Part shown: positions 34,071 to 42,430 of the stretch, piece after piece
Numbering within the stretch: the first letter of the stretch is position 1
Layout: each line of letters opens with the position of its first letter
Made by a program: the position numbers and the translations under genes
Virus record (IMG/VR): IMGVR_UViG_3300025108_000058
Location: 1 to 56,849 of that record
From: a virus
DNA: 56,849 nucleotides
Strand: one strand, 5' to 3'
Notes under the pieces: model-generated
The model's database searches: none
The model's input: only the letters and a program-made list of their open reading frames with translations
Told to the model about the DNA's origin: nothing

Positions 34071-35245
34071 TATCCTATATATAGTTTCATTGGCACTCCA
34101 GTCACCATTTTAGCATTAGCTTCCATCTCTCTTACTTGTTGTTCCATTTGTTCTACTCTAGAAGTACCCTCTAATAATGTTCTTAACTGCTCTAATAGAG
34201 AAGCTTTCTCTGATCTAGCATCAGCTAGTAAGTCTGCTTGGTTTAAAGTAGCTTCTGAACCTGGAACAGGTACTGTCTGGTATTTACCACGTATATAAGC
34301 TAGCATTTCTTTAGCTAAGGCAGCGGCATACCTATATATCCAGTCTCTACCTACTGAATTAATGTCAGTATATACAGGATTATTAAAATTAGCATTAAAT
34401 ATATTAGTTACAGGGTTATCTCCGCAGCAAGCGCTATCACTAGTGTTAATAGTAGCACTAGAATCTGTAGAGGATAACTTATCTGTGTTTTTAAAGTATT
34501 CAAATCTTAATTTACCTGCTTTCTTTGGTATAGGTAGTAAAGTTAGTTGGTTATTCATTATTTCAAACGAATAAGCCGATCTTCTTATCTGATCATTGAA
34601 TTCTATAGCTTGAGTTTTAAGTATATCGTAAGAAGCAGGCATTAATAAGAAATTTACTCCTGGACTATAAGATCCAAAGTCAAAAGCATCCATTAATGAT
34701 TGTACTCCTGTACCAGTTCCTGCATAAGGATCAAAGTATCTTACTATAGCCGGTGGTGCTTCGTAGAATATACGTCTTATCTCTATTCCACCTTCTATAT
34801 TGTTATCTACCGCCCATTGATTAAGGTCATAATTTTGTTGATCAGCTATTAGATCTAGATTACCTGAGTATTTAGTAATATCACCTCCAACTTCTGCTTC
34901 AATACCGTATTGTTGACTATATCTTATCTGTTCATTTAAGTTTGGTTTAATAAGATTGTTATTCTGTACTGTAGATTGTTTAGATCCTTGTAAGTTAAGG
35001 AAGTTCTGTTTTATTACAGAAGCATATACTTCATTTCCATACGTTGTAATTGCCTCTTCAAAGCAAGCATAGAAAGATCCTGATTGTAATTCAACGTCCA
35101 TTAAAGGAAATCCTAATTTAGTAGCACAGAAAAATGCTACTTTATCAGCATCAGTTTGAAACTGACTGTCTGAGTCATAGAATCCGAATGGTGTTTGTCC
35201 GGCAGCAAATGTACTCGAGCCACCGTAAGTTATTATATTAGCCAT
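34070..35245 (-). CDS. 13: Neck protein, T4 gp13-like
   Basis: Residues 35-85 (FFCATKLGFPLMDVEL, FYACFEEAITTYGNEVY) match the start of gp13-type proteins, where a 'KLG-P-V-VEL' strand is followed by a helix that ends in a Tyr-rich turn. Residues about 300-370 (DWIYRYAAALAKEMLAYIRGKY, then VPVPGSEATLNQADLLADARSEK) are the most conserved part of the family as I know it. The C-terminal coiled coil EQMEQQVREMEANAKM is typical. gp13 closes the filled head and binds the tail. Position upstream of gp14/gp15-like genes agrees with T4 order. Confidence 0.7.
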   Translation of the reverse strand: MANIITYGGSSTFAAGQTPFGFYDSDSQFQTDADKVAFFCATKLGFPLMDVELQSGSFYACFEEAITTYGNEVYASVIKQNFLNLQGSKQSTVQNNNLIKPNLNEQIRYSQQYGIEAEVGGDITKYSGNLDLIADQQNYDLNQWAVDNNIEGGIEIRRIFYEAPPAIVRYFDPYAGTGTGVQSLMDAFDFGSYSPGVNFLLMPASYDILKTQAIEFNDQIRRSAYSFEIMNNQLTLLPIPKKAGKLRFEYFKNTDKLSSTDSSATINTSDSACCGDNPVTNIFNANFNNPVYTDINSVGRDWIYRYAAALAKEMLAYIRGKYQTVPVPGSEATLNQADLLADARSEKASLLEQLRTLLEGTSRVEQMEQQVREMEANAKMVTGVPMKLYIG

Positions 35246-35248
35246 AAG

Positions 35249-35677
35249 TTAAGATGTTGTTATATAATATTCGATTTTAGCTGAACCTGATACTGGTTCT
35301 ACTAATATATCTCTAATATTATCATAATTAATATTACCTACAGTATAGCTTCCTGTCATCTCATTAGAAGTCAACATATAAGAACCACCTGGTTTTATTT
35401 TTTGATGAAAGTTTTCTGTTGAGCTTGATATCTCTAGATTAACACTATATGTGTCGTTTAAGTTACTAATTCTTCCGTAAACTATCGAACCAGTTATAAA
35501 AGTTCCTCTATCTATAGCACCGTTATAAGAAAATATTCTAGTTTTAGATCCAGAAGGAGCTAGTAAAGTTCTATGGTCTAAATAATTTACACCAGAATAT
35601 GTTTTGCTGTAGACATTGTTTTTATTATTATCATCTAGAGTGAGGTTCTCTAAAATCACTACTTGTACATTTGCCAT
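35249..35677 (-). CDS. Putative virion beta protein of the neck cluster
   Basis: The 142-residue product is beta-rich and weakly charged, with ITGSIVYGRISNLNDTYSVNLEISS and ENFHQKIKPGGSYML strands. It ends with SAKIEYYITTS. It looks like a small head or neck decoration protein; the family is not recognised. It is the first gene after the membrane-protein terminator, has a promoter octamer 17 bases before the ATG, and is followed by the gp13-like gene after a three-base gap. Confidence 0.55.
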   Translation of the reverse strand: MANVQVVILENLTLDDNNKNNVYSKTYSGVNYLDHRTLLAPSGSKTRIFSYNGAIDRGTFITGSIVYGRISNLNDTYSVNLEISSSTENFHQKIKPGGSYMLTSNEMTGSYTVGNINYDNIRDILVEPVSGSAKIEYYITTS

Positions 35678-35694
35678 ACTATTACGTTTTCTTT

Positions 35695-35702
35695 TATAAA
35701 TA
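35695..35702 (-). promoter_or_regulatory. Late-promoter-like octamer TATTTATA
   Basis: Exact coding-strand octamer 17 bases before the start of the 142-residue gene, directly after the terminator at 35706-35737. It restarts transcription for the neck genes. Confidence 0.7.
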
Positions 35703-35705
35703 GCA

Positions 35706-35737
35706 ATAAAAAAAGAGGGCTTACGCCCCCTCTTCTT
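35706..35737 (-). terminator. Rho-independent terminator after the small membrane protein gene
   Basis: Coding strand: AAGAGGGGGC, loop GTAA, GCCCTCTT, then a run of T. The stem has at least seven pairs with a small bulge. It lies 20 bases after the stop of the membrane protein gene and just before the next promoter octamer. Confidence 0.85.
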
Positions 35738-35757
35738 AAAAATTCAAAGTTCTTAAG

Positions 35758-35991
35758 TTAATCTTTCTTGAAGATGTAATATAAGACCATCGCACCTACT
35801 AAACCTAGCAAGCCTTCGTTACTCAATCCTCCTAATATGCCCATGATATTATCTACCACAGATACTTCAGGCCAGAATGGTATAGACGCACCCTTAAAGA
35901 GTACTTCTAATACAACACCGAGAGCAACAATGCTCATTCCAATTTTCGTAAGTTCGTCGGCCCATTGACCAACTTTTTTAAATAAATCCAT
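35758..35991 (-). CDS. Small two-helix membrane protein, holin candidate
   Basis: I use the ATG at 35991 (MDLFKKVGQWADELTKIG). The open frame extends to 36063 but would then begin upstream of the promoter octamer at 36051-36058. The 77-residue product has two hydrophobic segments, IGMSIVALGVVLEVLFKGA and LLGLVGAMVLYYIF, with a short loop between and a KKD end. Size, two spans and a charged C-terminus fit class II holins, but pore formation is not shown. It has its own promoter and terminator, so it can be expressed apart from the head genes. Confidence 0.6.
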   Translation of the reverse strand: MDLFKKVGQWADELTKIGMSIVALGVVLEVLFKGASIPFWPEVSVVDNIMGILGGLSNEGLLGLVGAMVLYYIFKKD

Positions 35992-36050
35992 ATAATTGAT
36001 TTTAGTTAAACAAAAGGTAACTGTTAACTTGTGAAAGGAATTCCATCTTA

Positions 36051-36058
36051 TATAAATA
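36051..36058 (-). promoter_or_regulatory. Late-promoter-like octamer TATTTATA
   Basis: Exact octamer followed by TAAG, 59 bases before the ATG of the small membrane protein and directly after the capsid-gene terminator. Confidence 0.65.
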
Positions 36059-36060
36059 GG

Positions 36061-36092
36061 CAAAAAAAAAAGAGGCCCGTTAGGACCTCTCT
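36061..36092 (-). terminator. Rho-independent terminator after the major capsid gene
   Basis: Coding strand: AGAGGTCC, loop TAAC, GGGCCTCT, then ten T. Eight pairs including one G-U. It lies 30 bases after the stop of gene 23 and should end the abundant capsid transcript. Confidence 0.9.
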
Positions 36093-36120
36093 TTCTTAAT
36101 ATATTCTAAAAAGTAGAATC

Positions 36121-37713
36121 TTAGATTAGATTGTGATCTGATACAAAGATTTTACCGTAGAATTCTGGTCTGATCATCTTCTTAGCATATCTTGTCATAA
36201 GACCTTTTCTTGGTGTAAAAGTCTCTGGGTCATATACTAGAGGAGTCATCATTAATGGTACATATGGTGCATATACAGCTCCTGTTTCTAGGAATTGTGA
36301 ACCTCTGTATCCCATTAAGATAATGTTCTCAGTCATGTATGGGTTTTTGTATACTTTGAATCTGTTAGCAAAGCTACCAACTCTTTGTACTCCCATGTTA
36401 AATTCAGCCTGATCTCCATCAGTTGAAGCAGCATATCCTGGAATAGATTCTAAGATTGTTGCAATGTTTGGAGAACATACAAGGAAGTTTGCACCACCTC
36501 TTAATGTTTTTTGGTGAATTTTGTTAGATACCTTTTGGATTTTAGTTCCTAAAGTTTGGAACCATTGTCCTTGAGTATTGTAGAATCCTCCTGATCCAGC
36601 AGCAGAAGTAACGAATGCAGATCCGTTCCAGCTTTTGTTAGATTTTGCAGACCATTGGTCAGTAGTGTTAGCGTCTTGGATTAACATATCTAAGATCTCT
36701 AAATCGATCTCCATAGAGATATATTCAGATAATAAAGATGTTAATTCAGCTTCAGCATCAATACTGTGGTAAGCGTTAAGATCTTGAGAAAATTCTGGTG
36801 TCCATTGTGCTTTTAATTTTCTTGTTTTAGCAACAATTGCTTCACTAGATAATTTAACATCAATAGATGGAATAGAGATAGAAGTGTCAACTGCTCTTGA
36901 AGAATCAGCTTCGAAGTCTCCTCTATCGTTATCAACTGGCTGTTTGTGGTATATAATAGATCCAGTTAAAGAAGCATCTACAGTAGTGTCTCCTTTTGCG
37001 ATAACAAATGTTACATCGTTTCCAGATACTGAAGTATACTTTGGGTTAGTTACGTCAACAGAAGCAGATAAGATTCTAAAAGCTCTTACACCTTTTAAAT
37101 CAGCAGCTAATCCACTAAAAGATTTAGTAATCTTGTAGTAGTCAGCAGGATCAACTCCATCTTCATAAGATATAGAAGCAGAATCAGCAGCTACAGCAGC
37201 TTCTTCAACAGCAACAGATGCACTATTGATAGTGTATCCAAACTGTCCAGCTCCGTAAAGACCTCCTGAAGGATCAGCGTCTTTTACCATTTTTGTAGAT
37301 CCTTCTGTTACGTTACCATATAAATTTGATTGTGCTTCTCTTCCATTTCTAGTGTCTCCATATTTGAAGTCTAAATAAAATACAAGTCCTGAAGGTAAAT
37401 TCATTGGTTGTACAGATACGAAATCTTGTGATACGATTTGAGCGAATACTTTTCTTACTAATGGTAAGACAACACCAGCCCATTGTTCACCAGCGCCTGC
37501 AGAGAAAGATCCTCCACCAACGTTAGTTGTGTTTGCTTCAGAGACTACTTGTTTTGCTTGGTTTTCAAGAATCATTGCCATGTTATTCATGACTTTTTTA
37601 TCTTCAATACCTTCTAACAAACCAGATTTAGCCCACTTTTCAGCAAGTTTTGCAGAGTCTTCTTGTAAATTCTTGTAAGAATTAGAACCCTCTAATAATT
37701 GGTTAATTTCCAT
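36121..37713 (-). CDS. 23: Major capsid protein, T4 gp23-like
   Basis: The product (530 residues) has the gp23 core VLPLVRKVF...DFVSVQPMNLPSGLVFYLDFKYG (about 82-119), matching the 'IPNLIAFDICGVQPMNSPTG' region of T4. Near the N-terminus QVVSE (55-59) is followed by ANTTNVGGGSF, which is where the prohead protease would cut if the T4 rule holds (T4 cuts after Glu65). The C-terminal half has the expected LMTPLVYDPETFTPRKGLMTRY segment. It is translated just downstream of scaffold gene 22 and is followed by a strong terminator. Confidence 0.95.
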   Translation of the reverse strand: MEINQLLEGSNSYKNLQEDSAKLAEKWAKSGLLEGIEDKKVMNNMAMILENQAKQVVSEANTTNVGGGSFSAGAGEQWAGVVLPLVRKVFAQIVSQDFVSVQPMNLPSGLVFYLDFKYGDTRNGREAQSNLYGNVTEGSTKMVKDADPSGGLYGAGQFGYTINSASVAVEEAAVAADSASISYEDGVDPADYYKITKSFSGLAADLKGVRAFRILSASVDVTNPKYTSVSGNDVTFVIAKGDTTVDASLTGSIIYHKQPVDNDRGDFEADSSRAVDTSISIPSIDVKLSSEAIVAKTRKLKAQWTPEFSQDLNAYHSIDAEAELTSLLSEYISMEIDLEILDMLIQDANTTDQWSAKSNKSWNGSAFVTSAAGSGGFYNTQGQWFQTLGTKIQKVSNKIHQKTLRGGANFLVCSPNIATILESIPGYAASTDGDQAEFNMGVQRVGSFANRFKVYKNPYMTENIILMGYRGSQFLETGAVYAPYVPLMMTPLVYDPETFTPRKGLMTRYAKKMIRPEFYGKIFVSDHNLI

Positions 37714-37733
37714 TTTAATTTAATTTTTTAAGA

Positions 37734-38885
37734 TTATTGTTTAATAATACCGGCTAACATTTGCATTCTTCTAACTGTATCAGATACTTCAGCGATTACT
37801 TCTGGCTTACTTGCAGTAGTTCCAGTAGCTTTACTTGCCATACCTAATTTAGCTTTTGATTCTTTAATAGACTTAGCAGATTCTTTTTTACCTACTACAC
37901 TATCAGAAACAGTTTCAAATACAAGTTTAACTTCTTTTACGCTCTCAGCTTTATCAAAAGCAGCGATAATGTTAACTTTTTGACTTTCAGAAAGGTCGTT
38001 TGACTTGAAGATCTTGTTAACGTAAAGTAATTTAGAATTTAAAAGATTAACCTCATTAAGGTCTTTCTTTAAAGTTTCGATAGTTTCTAAAGCTTCTTGA
38101 AGTTCATTTGATTCTTCAGTTACTTCTTCTTCCATCTTTTTGTCATCTTTCTTACCTTCGTCTTTGTGGTCTTCTTTAGCCTCTTCAACGTTTTCGTCTT
38201 TGTCATCTTTCTTTGGAGCTTCGTCCATGTCTTTATCGTCCTTAGCTTCTGCAACTTCTTCTGAAGTTTCTGCTTCTAATTCTCTTAAAAGCTCATCTAA
38301 GTCGATTTCTTCTTCGTCTGGTGCATCCATAGCGTCCATATCATCTGCTGCAGGTTCATCACCTATAGCTTCGATATCTCCACCATCCATGTCATCAGCT
38401 GGAAGTTCTTCGCCGTGACCTCCTTCTTGAGCGATAATATCTCTTACTAAATCTTTGAACTGGTCAATAGATAATTTAGAAATATCTTCATCTCCGTCTG
38501 GCATATCATCCTCGGCTGGTTCGTCGATAGGAGCATCGTCTTCAGATTCTTCTGAATCATCCTCTGCTTCTTCTACTTCAGCTTCAGCTACTTCTGGCTC
38601 TTCTGCAATTTCTATTTCCTCTATTGCTTCATCTTTGTCGTCCTTAGGAGCTTCTTCGATAGTTTCATCTTTTTTGTCATGTTTAGGAGCTTCATCCATT
38701 TCCTTTTCGTCTTTCTTTGGAGCTTCTTCAATAGTAGTTTCTTCCATTTCTTGAAGTTTAGCAGCTAACATGTCTTTAAGATGAGGTGTCAAAGATTCTT
38801 CTAAAGCTTCCTTAGCGTTGGCAATAGCGGCTTCTCTTACAGATTTAGCTTCAGCAATAGCTTGCTTGAATAAATCTTTACTCAT
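37734..38885 (-). CDS. 22: Prohead scaffold/core protein, T4 gp22-like
   Basis: The protein has an N-terminal helix with QAIAE at 9-12, a very acidic middle in which a (D/E)EAP-(K)DDK phrase repeats several times (about residues 50-130), and a C-terminal helical domain. That domain (LNEVNLLNSKLLYVNKIFKSNDLSESQK then FDKAESVKEVKLVFE) is what I know from gp22 homologues. Position between protease 21 and capsid 23 is the T4 order. Many hydrophobic-x-Glu sites would let the protease clear it after head assembly. A promoter octamer and two hairpins precede it. Confidence 0.85.
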   Translation of the reverse strand: MSKDLFKQAIAEAKSVREAAIANAKEALEESLTPHLKDMLAAKLQEMEETTIEEAPKKDEKEMDEAPKHDKKDETIEEAPKDDKDEAIEEIEIAEEPEVAEAEVEEAEDDSEESEDDAPIDEPAEDDMPDGDEDISKLSIDQFKDLVRDIIAQEGGHGEELPADDMDGGDIEAIGDEPAADDMDAMDAPDEEEIDLDELLRELEAETSEEVAEAKDDKDMDEAPKKDDKDENVEEAKEDHKDEGKKDDKKMEEEVTEESNELQEALETIETLKKDLNEVNLLNSKLLYVNKIFKSNDLSESQKVNIIAAFDKAESVKEVKLVFETVSDSVVGKKESAKSIKESKAKLGMASKATGTTASKPEVIAEVSDTVRRMQMLAGIIKQ

Positions 38886-38908
38886 TATAAAAATAATTTG
38901 TGGTTTCG

Positions 38909-38927
38909 TACGATTATTGAAATCGTA
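38909..38927 (-). promoter_or_regulatory. Hairpin 2 in the scaffold mRNA leader
   Basis: TACGATT (38909-38915) pairs with AATCGTA (38921-38927) around a five-base loop, 24 bases before the scaffold ATG. No T run follows, so it is not a terminator. Confidence 0.5.
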
Positions 38928-38952
38928 ATATGAAGTTAGTTATAAGTTTTTA

Positions 38953-38973
38953 ATACAGTATAAGTGACTGTAT
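38953..38973 (-). promoter_or_regulatory. Hairpin 1 in the scaffold mRNA leader
   Basis: ATACAGT (38953-38959) and ACTGTAT (38967-38973) form a perfect seven-pair stem with a seven-base loop, starting eight bases downstream of the promoter octamer. It would be the 5' end of the scaffold/capsid transcript and could protect it or bind a regulator. Confidence 0.5.
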
Positions 38974-38980
38974 ATTCTTA

Positions 38981-38988
38981 TATAAATA
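38981..38988 (-). promoter_or_regulatory. Late-promoter-like octamer TATTTATA
   Basis: Exact octamer, followed by TAAG, in the 124-base gap between genes 21 and 22. It drives the scaffold and capsid genes and lies 95 bases from the scaffold start, the longest leader in the set. Confidence 0.65.
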
Positions 38989-39009
38989 TATACTGTTTAC
39001 AAAAACCTA

Positions 39010-39588
39010 TCAGGCTCTTAATATATCGTTAAGTATATTGTCTAATTTAGCAAACTTATTTGGTTTTTTTAACCCTTCTTGTAAAGCTACAGGGTTCATA
39101 AAAGCACCGTGTGTGGATGGATTAGATACAAAGTCCCAGCATACTAATTCAAAGTCTGGTTGAACCTCTAATTGTCCTTCGTTAGTTTGTTTAACAGAAC
39201 CTGTACCTCTAGATGAGATACCTATAGTATGTCCTGCTTTAATAATTTCTTTTACTATATTACCGGCTGGTGTGTTTAATAGTTCTACCTTACCCATAAG
39301 GTCGTTTCCTTTCCAATATAGCTCTTTTACTATGTGAGATGCGTTCTTAAGAGAGACAACAGGAGACTCAGGATGATCTAGTTCTCCGAATGCATTACCT
39401 CTTTCAACAAACTCTTTAACGTATTTAGAAGCTTCTCTTTCTAAAATATCTTTTGAATATGTTCTACCGTTTTGATTTTCCGCAACTGCTCTTTGCATAA
39501 CACCCTCAACTTCATATACTCCTGGTCTTTCTTTAGACTCTCTAAGTACTGATTTAAATGGGGTAACGTCTACTAATAGTTGTGCCAT
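39010..39588 (-). CDS. 21: Prohead core protease, T4 gp21-like
   Basis: The 192-residue product carries QNGRTYSKDIL (40-49), FGELDHPESPVVSLKNASH (His72) and GHTIGISSRGTGS with the nucleophile Ser125 or 126. These are the His and Ser motifs of the gp21/S77 family of prohead proteases. The enzyme cuts scaffold and capsid proteins after Glu in a hydrophobic-x-Glu context. It lies directly upstream of the scaffold gene, as in T4. The C-terminal 30 residues (GLKKPNKFAKLDNILNDILRA) look like a removable tail. Confidence 0.92.
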   Translation of the reverse strand: MAQLLVDVTPFKSVLRESKERPGVYEVEGVMQRAVAENQNGRTYSKDILEREASKYVKEFVERGNAFGELDHPESPVVSLKNASHIVKELYWKGNDLMGKVELLNTPAGNIVKEIIKAGHTIGISSRGTGSVKQTNEGQLEVQPDFELVCWDFVSNPSTHGAFMNPVALQEGLKKPNKFAKLDNILNDILRA

Positions 39589-39592
39589 TCTT

Positions 39593-41317
39593 TTATAAGT
39601 CTTTTCTTAATTTAAACTCTCCTTTTTCGTTTATACCGAATATAGTTTCTTTTGGAGCTGCTTCTACAGGTGCTTCTTCTTGTCTTAAGTTATCAAACTT
39701 AGCAACTTTTACTTGAGGTATTTGTACGCCTTTCATAAATCTACTACCTCCTAAGTGTCTTGAATCTTTTACAAAAGCGCTTTCTATAGCAGGAGCTAAA
39801 AATCCTCCTACTTTAAATCCTTCTTCATTTTGTATTTCACCTACTTTTTTAAATACTCCTTCTAATCTATCTTTTTGTTTAGCATAATAACTTTCGATAT
39901 CTGTTACTATGTTCTGAAGATCATTTAGTACTACTGTCATACCTTTATAGTCTCCATAAGTATCAGCCATTGCAGCTAAATGATTAGTAGCAGCTTCGTT
40001 TAGAGTATCTTTTGCTAAAGATTCTTTTACAATCTTTTTTATAGCTTCTTTGATTTTCTCTTCTTTATTGTAGAAAGAAGTATATTTTGCAGTATTATTA
40101 CCAGATTTCTTTTTAGCTGCTCTTGCTGCATCTCTTGCTGCTGCTGCTTTAGCTCCAGCTTCTTTATGTCTGTTAGGATTTTGTCTGTCTAATTCTTTTT
40201 CTCTAGCAGCAAATTTGTCTAATCCTGCTCTTGCAGCCTTAATATCTGCAGTGCTAATTTCTTGTTGTGGTTCTTTACCCATTGCTTTTTTAATAGCTTT
40301 GTCTTTAGCAGCCATATAATCATCTCCGTCAACATCTCCGTCCCCGTCATGATCTTTACCTTTCTTTTCAGAAACGCTTTCTTCTTCTAAACTATCATAA
40401 TTAACTGATACATAGTTTTCAAATTCTTCTATAGGATCTGCTCCACCATATAGATCATCCATATGAGTTCTTAAAAAGTCTTTAAGTATCCCAGCAGTAA
40501 CTTCAGGAAACTTTCTTCTTAAAATATCTATAGCAGCATTAGCAGCTTCTTTTCTTTTTAAGTGGTACTCTTCTTGATCCATTTCTTCTGCTTCCTTTAC
40601 TTTAGTGTAATTGCTTTCTTTATCTTCTTTTTCATTACCGTGTCTATCGATGTTCATTACTTCATCAGGTTCTTCATCTATAATGGCTTTCATTGCATTT
40701 ACTTTACCGGCTGTTTCTGCAGCATCTTCTCTTTCCATTTCTCTTAATCTATCAGCAGCAGCTTGTAATCTACCTACATCTATTCCTAGCTTTTCAGCTA
40801 AGTCATCCATTTTGCCTTCTTTTAGCATTGTTTTAGCTTCTCTTAAATCAGCTTTCTTTAGACCATTAAATACATCTGGTTTATCTGATACTGGTTTCAT
40901 TTGATCGTTCTTATCTACGTTCTTATCATTACCAGCAAGTATATTAAGGTAGTGCATTGGATCCTTGTCTAAATTTGCTTTAGCTTTATTTAGAGCATCA
41001 TTGTATTGATCCATATTAATATTAGCACCTGCGTGATATTCAATTTTAGCTTCTGCGAATTCATGTCTAATACCTCTATCTAAGGCTTCTAGACTATATG
41101 GCAATTTCATAGCATCAATCTTTTCCTCTACTACTATAGGTTTAACCTCTTCGAAAAGAAGTCCTCTATTCTTAAGAATTTGTACTGTATCTTTAAATCC
41201 GTTCCACTGTGTAATATGTTCAGGGTAACCAAGTCTCATTTGTCTTACAAATTCTGATTTAGCCATCTTACCTTCGTTGACGGCTCTGTACTTTTCTGTT
41301 ACTGTGTATGTTCTCAT
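39593..41317 (-). CDS. Large prohead-region protein with EF-hand-like loop
   Basis: A 574-residue, highly charged, helical protein. Residues 322-334 (DHDGDGDVDGDDY) form a calcium loop of the EF-hand/dockerin type. The rest has Ala/Lys-rich coils (AAAARDAARAAKKK) and several hydrophobic-x-Glu junctions, for example TLNE-AATNH (441), LKE-GKMDD (167) and FAE-AKIE (89). Position between portal and protease is where T4 keeps small core genes 67 and 68, so an internal prohead protein is likely, but no homology to those is claimed. The start overlaps no gene; the stop of the 77-residue gene is three bases away. Confidence 0.6.
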   Translation of the reverse strand: MRTYTVTEKYRAVNEGKMAKSEFVRQMRLGYPEHITQWNGFKDTVQILKNRGLLFEEVKPIVVEEKIDAMKLPYSLEALDRGIRHEFAEAKIEYHAGANINMDQYNDALNKAKANLDKDPMHYLNILAGNDKNVDKNDQMKPVSDKPDVFNGLKKADLREAKTMLKEGKMDDLAEKLGIDVGRLQAAADRLREMEREDAAETAGKVNAMKAIIDEEPDEVMNIDRHGNEKEDKESNYTKVKEAEEMDQEEYHLKRKEAANAAIDILRRKFPEVTAGILKDFLRTHMDDLYGGADPIEEFENYVSVNYDSLEEESVSEKKGKDHDGDGDVDGDDYMAAKDKAIKKAMGKEPQQEISTADIKAARAGLDKFAAREKELDRQNPNRHKEAGAKAAAARDAARAAKKKSGNNTAKYTSFYNKEEKIKEAIKKIVKESLAKDTLNEAATNHLAAMADTYGDYKGMTVVLNDLQNIVTDIESYYAKQKDRLEGVFKKVGEIQNEEGFKVGGFLAPAIESAFVKDSRHLGGSRFMKGVQIPQVKVAKFDNLRQEEAPVEAAPKETIFGINEKGEFKLRKDL

Positions 41318-41320
41318 TTT

Positions 41321-41554
41321 TTATAAATAATCAAATCCTTTAGTATGTGACGGTCGTTTAGGACGACTAACCTGCTTGTAACCTTGCTTCTTAAGCGTTT
41401 TAATCGCTCGAGTAGCCTTTCCAAATGCAGCTGGTGTAGCATACTGTGCTCCATCGCCAGGTGTAAATGATGCTCCGCCACTATTAGTAACGTTAGCCTC
41501 GTCTAATTCCTGCTGTACTTCACGTACTAACTGAATCAGTGCTGATCTTGTCAT
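41321..41554 (-). CDS. Small protein sharing a capsid-like processing motif
   Basis: A 77-residue protein: an N-terminal helix (SALIQLVREVQQELDE), then ANVTNSGGASFTPGDGAQY, then a basic C-terminus (IKTLKKQGYKQVSRPKRPSHTKG). The middle stretch matches the major capsid protein around its predicted cleavage site (ANTTNVGGGSFSAGAGEQW), with 13 of 20 positions identical counting the preceding Glu. So I propose a small core protein that is cut after Glu19. It overlaps the upstream gene by an ATGA. Confidence 0.65.
   Translation of the reverse strand: MTRSALIQLVREVQQELDEANVTNSGGASFTPGDGAQYATPAAFGKATRAIKTLKKQGYKQVSRPKRPSHTKGFDYL
41322..41329 (-). promoter_or_regulatory. Octamer TATTTATA at a gene junction (weak)
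   Basis: Exact octamer, but it overlaps the stop of the 77-residue gene and lies only four bases from the next ATG. It may be chance in an A/T-rich junction. Confidence 0.25.
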
Positions 41555-42405
41555 AAGCTTTTTAGCTCGTTTACTAGATCGTAATATTGCATAAGATTAA
41601 CTAAATGGGTATCTCCTACTCTATCTGTGCTTTTTAACGGCTTGATAGATTTAGATATTTCATCTAATTTAATCTTAAGTATATCATCAGTTACTTTTTT
41701 ACTTAAGCCAGTTACAGCTTCGGCAATTTTAGTAAATTCTTTATTAACTAAATTAAATAGTTTTTTACTTGAGTTTACTGATGTTATAAATTCTTTAAGT
41801 ATATTCTTCTGTTCAGGAAGAAGATCTTTGTATTTACTATTAAACTTTTCTAATAAGATTTTAAACGTTAAAAGTTTTAAATCAGTATCATACTTAGAAT
41901 ATTGCTCAATAAGTGAGTCTTTAACATCTTCCTCATTTTGTTTCTTAGATGTTAAATGCTCTAATAGAGTTGTTTTATTATTAATTAAAAAGCTAGGGTC
42001 AACTATATTAGAATTATTCTGTGCTTCTAATAAACAGTATAAAGACGCTAATGCTTTATAATCTCTTACATCAACAGTAAAAAATTCGTCGATGTTATAT
42101 CTTTCTTTTATTTCTGATATCAAAGCATACTTTTGTTCTTTAAGTAATTTTTGATTAAATTTTCTAGATACCTCTGTAATAGTAGAAATGATCGTTTCTG
42201 CTTTAGCTTGAGATACAGAATTGTTTTTAACTACAAATTCGTATAGCTTGTATTCTTTAGCTAGAGTAGTTTTACCGCTATAGTACTTTTTTAATATTTG
42301 AATAGCACTTGACTCTTTATTTTCAAGTACGTCTGCTGCAATTTGCTTTACAAGCAGCTCATATATCAAACCAGTATTGCGATACTTTGAATGTTTTATC
42401 CTCAT
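41551..42405 (-). CDS. Conserved-looking helical protein after the portal gene
   Basis: The 284-residue protein is almost all helix and rich in Lys, Leu and Ser. It begins with RIKHSKYRNTGLIYELLVKQIAADVL, a phrase that I associate with proteins next to the portal in marine T4-like phages, though I cannot name the family. It lies between portal and the 77-residue gene. A promoter octamer is 17 bases before the start. Possible roles are core assembly or portal-associated packaging; neither is shown. Confidence 0.6.
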   Translation of the reverse strand: MRIKHSKYRNTGLIYELLVKQIAADVLENKESSAIQILKKYYSGKTTLAKEYKLYEFVVKNNSVSQAKAETIISTITEVSRKFNQKLLKEQKYALISEIKERYNIDEFFTVDVRDYKALASLYCLLEAQNNSNIVDPSFLINNKTTLLEHLTSKKQNEEDVKDSLIEQYSKYDTDLKLLTFKILLEKFNSKYKDLLPEQKNILKEFITSVNSSKKLFNLVNKEFTKIAEAVTGLSKKVTDDILKIKLDEISKSIKPLKSTDRVGDTHLVNLMQYYDLVNELKSL

Positions 42406-42422
42406 TGTATACGTTTACTATA

Positions 42423-42430
42423 TATAAATA
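42423..42430 (-). promoter_or_regulatory. Late-promoter-like octamer TATTTATA
   Basis: Exact octamer followed by TATA, 17 bases before the start of the 284-residue gene in the 29-base gap after the portal stop. Confidence 0.65.

Noticed and set aside
35992-36063. Longer start for the small membrane protein
   Set aside because: It would start upstream of the promoter octamer and add a stretch without membrane-protein character; the ATG at 35991 fits better.
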